This document shows, one piece after another, positions 1 to 5,242 of a stretch of 6,888 nt of DNA. The stretch spans positions 1 through 6,888 of the forward strand of contig CALKUG010000180.1 of assembly GCA_937996765.1 (NCBI GenBank), given 5' to 3'. The translations under genes and the position numbers were made by a program. This stretch comes from an uncultured Ignavibacteria bacterium (GTDB lineage: Bacteria; Bacteroidota; Ignavibacteria; Ignavibacteriales; Ignavibacteriaceae). The notes below the pieces were generated by a model. The model saw only the letters and a list, made by a program, of their open reading frames with translations. It was not told the origin of the DNA and did no database searches. Position 1 is the first letter of the stretch. Each line of letters opens with the position of its first letter.

Positions 1-348
1 TATGTAAGAATGGGGGATGCCCCCGATGCAGGTGAAGTTCCCACAACGTTAAGCGCACAAATTTGGGAACTCTTAGCTCCCGTAGTTTTCCCAACGGTTG
101 AAGTTGATGAGGCACAATCTACTAACAACCACGCATTTTCAATTTACCCAAATCCTGCTGTGAGCGAAATTCGTGTTAGCGGAAATGTTACTGAAAGTAA
201 AATGAGGATTTTTAATATAATTGGTGAGACGGTTTTTAGCGGAGACAATGTTTCCACTGTAAATATTTCATCGCTTCCACGCGGTTTTTATGTATTGCAG
301 TTGGAAAAGGCAGGGGAAGTACGCCACAGTAAATTTTTGGCGAAGTAG
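1..348 (+). CDS. T9SS type A sorting domain-containing protein, C-terminal part
   Basis: This reading frame is open at the left edge, so only the last 115 codons are present. The final ~70 residues form a type A sorting domain of the type IX secretion system: a YPNP motif (visible residues 49-52, inside FSIYPNP), a central strand KMRIFNIIGETVFSG, then SLPRGFYVLQL and a basic C-terminus ending KFLAK. In this family the domain directs a Sec-exported protein across the outer membrane and is normally cleaved, with the cargo released or attached to the cell surface. The stretch before it (residues 1-45) contains a short acidic linker (VEVDEAQSTNN) and the tail of an upstream domain I cannot classify, so the cargo's own function is unknown. 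Translation ends with TAG followed directly by an in-frame TAA. The ATG at position 10 is probably internal and not the true start, because the frame continues upstream and the domain needs an N-terminal signal peptide. Confidence 0.9.
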   Translation, partial: YVRMGDAPDAGEVPTTLSAQIWELLAPVVFPTVEVDEAQSTNNHAFSIYPNPAVSEIRVSGNVTESKMRIFNIIGETVFSGDNVSTVNISSLPRGFYVLQLEKAGEVRHSKFLAK

Positions 349-355
349 TAACCTG

Positions 356-1690
356 TTAACGTTCCGTAGGTGAGTCGCTATCGGAAGTATCGCCCTTTTC
401 GAGTATCTCTCGGATTTTATATTGGCCGAGTTTTCTTGCTTTAAGAAATCCTGCCCATGCAGCATCTGCCAGACGGCCAATGGCAAGGTAATCCATTAAC
501 CATGAAGAAGCATACTGCGGACTTAGTTGTTTTATTCCGCTAGTGATTTCAAAAAGCCAATACTTGTTAAATTGTTCTTGCGAGCCGAGTGCGGGAGACA
601 TAATTATTGGTATTCCCAATGCAGTATAAAACGAAAGCTCACTTGGTTTAGTCCATAGAACATCAACATTGGCAATCGCCCTATTAAACAAATCGAAATA
701 GGGATACAACTCTGGATGATGGACGATTTCGAAATACTCTGAATCACCAAATTCTTTTTGTTTAAACAGTTTATATTCTTGGTTAATTTCTGTTTTTACG
801 CCTGCAAGAATTATTAATTTAACTTTGCCTGCTTTAATTAATTCTTTCAGAGAAGTGGCAATTTCAAAACCAATTTCAGCTTGAGCCCCAGCACCACCAA
901 TGGCATAGGCAATGGTGAGGTATCCGGTTGCTAACTCGGGGGTATGTACTGCTCCCAAAAAGTATTCGATGCTTTTCCCGTGTCGTGCTGCAAACTTCCC
1001 TGTGGGATCGAGATTGGCAAGGCGGCGTAGGAGATTCTTTTTTAATATATGCATATCGGTGCCGCCTACCAGTTCATCGGGAAGGGGGAACCCTGTAACC
1101 CATATACGTGAATCGGGCACACCATATAACCGAAGGCGTTGCGCAGCCTTTGCACATGGAGCAAAATAAGTAATTCTGCTTTCAAAAGGATTTTCTGAAA
1201 CCCAAACACGATTTAAATCTGCATCGCAAATAATGCAAAACACCTCATCATGTCCGTGCATATCTGCGGCGATCGCAGGAGCAAAAAAAGAAGTGATGAT
1301 TGGTAGTTTTTTTGAGGAGATTTTTTCGAGAAAGCCTGCACTTAAACCTTTTTTGATTGTAGAAACCAACATTCTGGTTTGAAGTGTTGGACTTGAAAGG
1401 TTCCTCATGGGGTAATAACTTGGTATAGCAAGCATGGTATCGAGTAGGCCAAAAATAAACTTGCCTATAAACTTAATCGAAGCAGCACGAGAAAAAAGTT
1501 CATAAATTCCCAGAAGTCTCTTCCATTGCTTTTGCTCAGAATCGGTGTTGTTTTGGAGAGAACCAACAGTAATAATAGCACCGCCCTCGGCTATATCCCT
1601 AAGCGGATATACAGCCCGTTGATGACCATAGCCCATATCGGCTGAGGCAATCCAGAATGTTTTTTGTGCTTTAATCTCTTCTCTCATCAT
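356..1690 (-). CDS. Putative GT-B-fold glycosyltransferase, family unassigned
   Basis: A 444-residue protein (start at 1690) patterned like the MGDG synthase/MurG type of GT-B glycosyltransferases. Near the N-terminus is DMGYGHQRA (residues 18-26), where those enzymes carry a glycine-rich T-G-G-H loop. The N-lobe continues with CDADLNRVW (155-163), resembling the TD-x-H-x-x-W segment, and a Y-G-V-P...V-T-G-F-P-L-P segment ending near residue 204. The C-lobe has GGAGAQ (265-270) and then TKPSELSFYTALGIPII followed by GSQEQFN (369-375), like the donor-binding KPGG...EAL..G.P loop. No signal peptide or clear transmembrane helix is seen, suggesting a cytosolic or peripheral membrane enzyme; donor and acceptor cannot be read from sequence. 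The frame extends upstream to a GTG at 1729, but that codon lies inside a terminator hairpin. ATG at 1690 (or the adjacent ATG at 1687) is preceded by GGAGAA and is preferred. The 3' end converges with the T9SS gene, seven bases apart. The fold call is an inference from motif order; a different sugar-binding or nucleotide-sugar enzyme is possible. Confidence 0.72.
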   Translation of the reverse strand: MMREEIKAQKTFWIASADMGYGHQRAVYPLRDIAEGGAIITVGSLQNNTDSEQKQWKRLLGIYELFSRAASIKFIGKFIFGLLDTMLAIPSYYPMRNLSSPTLQTRMLVSTIKKGLSAGFLEKISSKKLPIITSFFAPAIAADMHGHDEVFCIICDADLNRVWVSENPFESRITYFAPCAKAAQRLRLYGVPDSRIWVTGFPLPDELVGGTDMHILKKNLLRRLANLDPTGKFAARHGKSIEYFLGAVHTPELATGYLTIAYAIGGAGAQAEIGFEIATSLKELIKAGKVKLIILAGVKTEINQEYKLFKQKEFGDSEYFEIVHHPELYPYFDLFNRAIANVDVLWTKPSELSFYTALGIPIIMSPALGSQEQFNKYWLFEITSGIKQLSPQYASSWLMDYLAIGRLADAAWAGFLKARKLGQYKIREILEKGDTSDSDSPTER

Positions 1691-1692
1691 TT

Positions 1693-1696
1693 CTCC
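1693..1696 (-). promoter_or_regulatory. Ribosome binding site GGAG deciding the start of the glycosyltransferase-like gene
   Basis: On the minus strand GGAG is followed by AA and then two consecutive ATG codons (1690-1688 and 1687-1685). The second ATG has the better spacing (five bases after GGAG), the first only two. Either choice removes 13 or 14 residues from the longest open frame, whose GTG start would lie in the upstream hairpin and has no such site. Confidence 0.55.
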
Positions 1697-1701
1697 GAAG
1701 C

Positions 1702-1737
1702 AAAAAAAAAGGTTCAGGGAATAATACACTGAACCTT
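1702..1737 (-). terminator. Intrinsic terminator downstream of the SnoaL-like gene
   Basis: Read on the minus strand, AAGGTTCAG (1737-1729) pairs perfectly with CTGAACCTT (1717-1709) across an 11-base loop and is followed by seven further T residues (nine in a row including the last two stem bases). This is a textbook Rho-independent terminator. It starts about 46 bases after the stop codon of the SnoaL-like gene and its T tract ends only 11 bases before the start codon of the next gene on the same strand, so it may limit read-through into that gene. Confidence 0.85.
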
Positions 1738-1783
1738 GCTAATAAATGTAACAAAATTTGGGCGATGTAAAAATCACAGAGAA

Positions 1784-2134
1784 TTAATAAAAGAACTGCT
1801 CGCTTACAACTTTTCCATCTTCAACTTTATACAAACATATCTCTTCTTGGGTTATTCTTCCCATGCCTTTTATGGTAACATCCATCCACATGGTAACCGC
1901 AAAATATTTTCCGGCAACTATTGGTTTCCCAATTCTGTTCTCGTGAATTTCTTCAAATGCTTCTGCCATTTTTTGGCTTTTAGCAAATAGGTTTTGCAAT
2001 CCTTCAACAGGAGGTGTGCCATCTGCTTCTATGCTGATAGCATTTTCGGAATAGAGTTCCTTCATTGCAGTGTCGAATTGACCTACAGTACACAGTTCGC
2101 AAAGGCGATTAGCAATTTCTTCAACTGACATCAT
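1784..2134 (-). CDS. SnoaL-like/NTF2-like domain protein
   Basis: A 116-residue single-domain protein (start at 2134) with the pattern of SnoaL-like members of the NTF2-like superfamily. It has an N-terminal helical part (SVEEIANRLCEL...), a helix ending in ELYSENA, the P-V-E-G turn at residues 42-45 that often precedes a helix in this family, the strand VAGKYFAVTMWMDVT (73-87), and the C-terminal strand pair LYKVEDGKVVSEQFFY (101-116). The family forms small alpha+beta cone-shaped barrels that bind or isomerise small hydrophobic molecules, but many members have no known ligand, and no catalytic residues can be assigned here. No signal peptide is present, so it is probably cytosolic. The frame extends to an ATG at 2158, but the tandem ATGs at 2134 and 2131 follow an AAAGGA site with good spacing and are preferred. 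It is divergent from alkC and followed by a strong terminator. Any link to DNA repair is not shown by sequence. Confidence 0.83.
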   Translation of the reverse strand: MMSVEEIANRLCELCTVGQFDTAMKELYSENAISIEADGTPPVEGLQNLFAKSQKMAEAFEEIHENRIGKPIVAGKYFAVTMWMDVTIKGMGRITQEEICLYKVEDGKVVSEQFFY

Positions 2135-2200
2135 TGTCGTATCCTTTATTAAAAACATAAAAAACAGCTTTAGAAAATTTTGTATCGTTTCAATACGACA
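2135..2200. repeat. 8-bp inverted repeat TGTCGTAT/ATACGACA in the divergent intergenic region
   Basis: TGTCGTAT at 2135-2142 and its exact reverse complement ATACGACA at 2193-2200 are separated by 50 bases. In a minus-strand transcript starting upstream of 2200, the arms could pair (eight Watson-Crick pairs plus one T-G wobble) and occlude the bases directly before the SnoaL-like start codon. The arms could instead be two half-sites for a regulator. An 8-base match of this kind within about 100 bases is expected by chance in several percent of cases, so the evidence for function is weak. Confidence 0.3.
2142..2147 (-). promoter_or_regulatory. Ribosome binding site AAAGGA deciding the start of the SnoaL-like gene
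   Basis: On the minus strand AAAGGA is followed by seven bases and then ATGATG (2134-2129). No comparable site precedes the upstream in-frame ATG at 2158, which supports the 116-residue product. The spacer between this site and the ATG is itself one arm of an inverted repeat (2135-2142 with 2193-2200). Confidence 0.55.
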
Positions 2201-2256
2201 CTAATTGTAGAACGTTTGTGTTACTATAAAAAGTTCAAGTTAACAAAAGGATAATA

Positions 2257-3372
2257 ATGAATTCCGAATTCTTATTCAGAAATGTGTTTAATGCGGGTGT
2301 GGTGGTAAAACTTAGTGATTGGATAAAAGCGGCATATTCCGAATTTAATGAGGTCGTTTTTGCTAAGGAAATAAATTCTACGCTCGAAACCTTAAGTTTT
2401 GGAGATCGTAATACACTTATTAGAGATTCGCTTCGTAAACACCTGCCTGAGGACGTAGTTGAGGCAATTACGATTTTAGTGAAGTGCTTGCCCGAGGAGA
2501 ACAAAAGAGAGGATTTGACGGGGTTTGATGGATTTATAATTATGCCGCTTTGTTCCTATGTAGCCAAATTTGGGCTGGAGCATTTTGATGTTTCAATGAA
2601 TGCTTTGTACGAAATGACCAAAAGGTTTACAGCTGAAGGCGATATTCGCCCCTTTATTCGAAAATACCCTGAGCAGACCTATGAGCTATTGATGAAGTGG
2701 ACTGATGACCCCAACCCCCATGTAAGGAGATTGGTTTCCGAGGGCTCGCGTCCCAGGTTACCACTTGGTTCTCGATTGCATGAGTTTGTTAAGGACCCAA
2801 CACCAGTAATTGCATTGCTTGAAAAATTAAAGGAGGACCCCGCTTTATACGTAAGACGTTCTGTAGCAAATAACCTGAATGATATAGCCAAAGATAACCC
2901 CGAGGTTGTTGTGGAAACACTTTTGCGTTGGAAGAAAATTAAAAACCCGGGCACAGCTTGGTTGGTATCTCACGCAGCAAGAACACTGCTCAAACAGGGG
3001 AATAAAGAGGCATTGCTCTTATTTGGGTATGACCATAAAGCAAAAATTAATGCGAACATTAGTAATTGTGATGAAGGTGTAGTATTTGGAAGTAACTTGA
3101 GCTTTTCCATTTCATTAACATCGGTAGATGACAAAACACAACCGGTAATGATAGATTACAAAGTCCATTTTATGAAAGCAAACGGGAAAACTGCCCCTAA
3201 AGTGTTTAAGCTTTCGAAAAAGAAATTATTGGTTAATGAAACCGTTACTATTGAAAAGAGTCATTCTTTTAAACCGATAAGTACAAGAAAATACTATCCC
3301 GGCTTGCATGCCATTGAAATTGTAGTTAACGGGAATGTGATAGATAAAAGGGAGTTCGAACTAAAAATTTAG
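2257..3372 (+). CDS. alkC: AlkC-type DNA glycosylase (DNA alkylation repair, HEAT-like repeats plus Ig-like domain)
   Basis: A 371-residue protein of the DNA alkylation repair (AlkC/AlkD) superfamily. Characterised AlkC enzymes excise cationic N3-methylated bases such as 3-methyladenine and 3-methylcytosine without flipping the base out, starting base excision repair. Residues ~10-255 are alpha-helical HEAT-like repeats, with the family's best-conserved segments DDPNPHVRRLVSEGSRPRLP (150-169) and EDPALYVRRSVANNLNDIAK (193-212), followed by LLRWKK and a helix at 233-246. Residues ~262-371 are a beta-rich region ending RKYYPGLHAIEIVVNG...FELKI, matching the C-terminal Ig-like domain that separates AlkC from the shorter AlkD. 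Both domains look complete. The start is well supported: AAAAGGA, five bases, then ATG. It is a single gene, divergent from the SnoaL-like gene (122 bp between starts) and convergent with the acyl-CoA synthetase. Its stop codon lies inside a terminator-like hairpin. Substrate preference is inferred from the family only. Confidence 0.9.
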   Translation: MNSEFLFRNVFNAGVVVKLSDWIKAAYSEFNEVVFAKEINSTLETLSFGDRNTLIRDSLRKHLPEDVVEAITILVKCLPEENKREDLTGFDGFIIMPLCSYVAKFGLEHFDVSMNALYEMTKRFTAEGDIRPFIRKYPEQTYELLMKWTDDPNPHVRRLVSEGSRPRLPLGSRLHEFVKDPTPVIALLEKLKEDPALYVRRSVANNLNDIAKDNPEVVVETLLRWKKIKNPGTAWLVSHAARTLLKQGNKEALLLFGYDHKAKINANISNCDEGVVFGSNLSFSISLTSVDDKTQPVMIDYKVHFMKANGKTAPKVFKLSKKKLLVNETVTIEKSHSFKPISTRKYYPGLHAIEIVVNGNVIDKREFELKI

Positions 3373-3384
3373 TCGAACTCCCTT
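3348..3384. terminator. Hairpin terminator shared by convergent alkC and acyl-CoA synthetase genes
   Basis: AAGGGAGTTCGA (3348-3359) is a perfect 12-bp complement of TCGAACTCCCTT (3373-3384). After one unpaired A (3360) the stem continues with CTAA/TTAG, leaving a four-base loop. The left arm lies in the last alkC codons and the alkC TAG stop (3370-3372) is in the inner stem. On the minus strand the stem runs into four T residues (two of them in the stem), then A, T and C; on the plus strand the following bases are only AT-rich. It is therefore likely to act mainly on the minus-strand gene while also protecting the alkC 3' end. Confidence 0.72.
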
Positions 3385-3399
3385 GAATTATTAACAAGA

Positions 3400-5094
3400 T
3401 TATTTGTAAAGATATCTTTTAATCTTGAGTGTAGGAGTTTTCTCGAAGGGGTCAATTTGCTCTTCATAGCGTTTTATTTGAGCATAAGATGAAAGCTTTG
3501 TATTTGCATCGGCAACAATCTTTTGCAACAAATTTTGAATTTCGGTTCTTGTTTGTTTTTCCGAAAGATTCTTTGGAAGATACTCTTCATCCAAACGCTT
3601 ATAATCGGGGTGTATTAATGCAGTAAGCATATTATCTCTCATCACTATCAAAGATTCAATAACAAACTCTTGCTCATTAATAACCGATTCTAATTCCTCG
3701 GGGTAAATATTTTTCCCATTTGCACCAAGAAGCATATTTTTTATACGTCCACGGATAAACAAGAAGCCATCCTTATCTATATATCCAAGGTCGCCTGATT
3801 TGAACCAGCCATCTTCGGTAAAAATCTCAGCAGTTTTATCGGGGGCTTTATAGTAACCTTGCATTACGTTATCGCCTTTAATAAGTACTTCACCTTCGCC
3901 TTTCTCGGCATTAGTGATTGCAATTTTAATTTCCACTTTGGGAATTGGCTGTCCAACAGATCTATAACGATAGGTTGAAGTATGGTTGCCTGTAGCCAGA
4001 GGTGCGGTTTCTGTTAATCCGTAGCCCACTGAATAGGGGAATTTACCATCAGCAAGAAAATGCTCAACATCATCAGCCAACGGCGCACCACCGATGCAAA
4101 GCATTTTTAATCGGCCACCAAATGATTTATATAATTTTTGTGAAGCAACGCCGTGTATTTTTTTCCTCATTACCGGCACTTTAAATAACGCACGTGTAAT
4201 AAATTTTTTCTGAATTTCAGGGAGAATGCGCTGTCTATAGATTTTCTCGATAATAAGCGGAACAGCAATCATAATGGTTGGTTTTACCACTGCGAGTGCA
4301 GGCAATAACGAAGAAGCGTTTGCGGGTTTATCCAGATAATACACAGTAGCACCTGCATTAATCGGGGTAAGCATTCCGAGTGTACATTCCATGGTGTGTG
4401 CAAGCGGCATAATAGAAAGGAACACATCCTCATCCATTACTCTGCTCATTTCAGTTACAGATTTTACATTCGCAACTATATTCCGATGTGTAAGCATTAC
4501 ACCTTTCGAGTGCCCTGTGGTACCTGATGTATAAACGATACAAGCAAGGTCATCGGGTGTAACTGCATCGTCTAATAGACCTACAAATTTCATTGCGGCA
4601 ACTTTAACTTTTTCGAACTCTTTTTTCGCTTCAGCCATGGCCTTTTTGATGAGTCCCTTATTGAAATCGTTTGGGATAATCGAAAAATCATCAATTAAGA
4701 TTCTGAGGTTTAAATCCTCAACTTCGGCTTCTTCAATTTTTGGGGAAAGTTTGGCCGATACAAAAACCGCTTTTGCGCCTGAGTGGCGGAGTATATGATG
4801 TACTTCATGCGGATTAAATTCGTTCATAATAGGAACGGCAGTTGCACCAAACGAATTGATTGCCAAGTATGCAATGCCCCAGTGGGGGTGGTTCTCGCCA
4901 AGCAAAGCAATTCTATCGCCTTTTGCTATCCCTTGATCTTGTAGGAAAGTGGCTATGAGGGCTACTTTGTTTTTTAATTCGGTATAAGTGTATTGTATTC
5001 CTCCCAATAATGTTAACGCTATTTTGTCGGTGTATTTAGCCGCTGATGCGTTTAGCAATTGGGGTAGTGTGCTGATGGTTGTGCTTGTTTGCAT
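3400..5094 (-). CDS. AMP-forming long-chain acyl-CoA synthetase (fatty acid--CoA ligase)
   Basis: A 564-residue member of the adenylate-forming (ANL) enzyme superfamily, most like long-chain fatty acid--CoA ligases. These enzymes activate a carboxylic acid with ATP to an acyl-adenylate and transfer the acyl group to CoA, typically at the inner face of the cytoplasmic membrane. Visible motifs in order: phosphate-binding loop YTSGTTGHSKG (188-198), GGAPL (335-339), GYGLTETAPL (357-366), the SGDLGYID aspartate motif (433-440), the hinge and linker RGRIKNMLLGANGKNIYPEELE (448-469, containing the G-x-K-x-hinge region of this subfamily), and C-terminal TPTLKIKR (553-560), in which K557 is the likely adenylation lysine. 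Both the large N-lobe and the mobile C-lobe are complete. The ATG start has an in-frame TAA directly upstream. The leader has no clear Shine-Dalgarno sequence but a TATATTTG box lies 30 bases upstream. It is a lone gene, divergent from miaB. A role in fatty acid uptake or recycling versus activation of another carboxylate cannot be decided from sequence. Confidence 0.9.
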   Translation of the reverse strand: MQTSTTISTLPQLLNASAAKYTDKIALTLLGGIQYTYTELKNKVALIATFLQDQGIAKGDRIALLGENHPHWGIAYLAINSFGATAVPIMNEFNPHEVHHILRHSGAKAVFVSAKLSPKIEEAEVEDLNLRILIDDFSIIPNDFNKGLIKKAMAEAKKEFEKVKVAAMKFVGLLDDAVTPDDLACIVYTSGTTGHSKGVMLTHRNIVANVKSVTEMSRVMDEDVFLSIMPLAHTMECTLGMLTPINAGATVYYLDKPANASSLLPALAVVKPTIMIAVPLIIEKIYRQRILPEIQKKFITRALFKVPVMRKKIHGVASQKLYKSFGGRLKMLCIGGAPLADDVEHFLADGKFPYSVGYGLTETAPLATGNHTSTYRYRSVGQPIPKVEIKIAITNAEKGEGEVLIKGDNVMQGYYKAPDKTAEIFTEDGWFKSGDLGYIDKDGFLFIRGRIKNMLLGANGKNIYPEELESVINEQEFVIESLIVMRDNMLTALIHPDYKRLDEEYLPKNLSEKQTRTEIQNLLQKIVADANTKLSSYAQIKRYEEQIDPFEKTPTLKIKRYLYK

Positions 5095-5124
5095 TTACTC
5101 AATTAAAATTGTGATAAAACACAG

Positions 5125-5132
5125 CAAATATA
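5125..5132 (-). promoter_or_regulatory. Candidate Bacteroidota -7 promoter box for the acyl-CoA synthetase gene
   Basis: On the minus strand this octamer reads TATATTTG, a perfect match to the TAnnTTTG element recognised by the primary sigma factor of Bacteroidota. It lies 30 bases before the ATG, giving a predicted leader of roughly 20-25 bases. A good -33 TTTG element at the expected distance is not seen; the nearest T-rich stretch is TTTAT. The region is AT-rich, so a chance match is possible. Confidence 0.45.
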
Positions 5133-5242
5133 ACTTAATAGTAATGTAATAAAGTATTTAACTGAATTGGATTCACAAGGGTGTTTATAACATAGATTGA
5201 GAATAGTTATATTGCGAGTTGCAAAAGTAAAATTAGGAAAGA

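Noticed and set aside
361..386. A hairpin TTCCGTAG...CTA(T)CGGAA near the convergent ends of the first two genes
   Set aside because: The stem is short with a bulge, sits within the coding end of the minus-strand gene, and has no T tract directly after it on either strand. I do not call it a terminator.
1736..1990. An 84-codon plus-strand open frame overlapping the SnoaL-like gene
   Set aside because: It runs antisense to a well-supported gene, begins in the terminator arm, and its product has an unlikely composition with no recognisable motif.
2178..2230. Promoter elements for alkC (TTTTG, AACGTTTG, TATAAA) in the divergent region
   Set aside because: No pair of elements combines a good match with correct spacing. 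A promoter must exist here but I cannot place it.
2679..2954. A 91-codon minus-strand open frame inside alkC
   Set aside because: It lies opposite the conserved HEAT-like motifs of AlkC, so it is a shadow of that coding region.
5184..5215. A possible miaB promoter, with TTTA as -33 and TATATTGC as -7
   Set aside because: The spacing is plausible (about 20 bases) but both elements depart from TTTG and TAnnTTTG. In such AT-rich DNA this is not enough to call a promoter.
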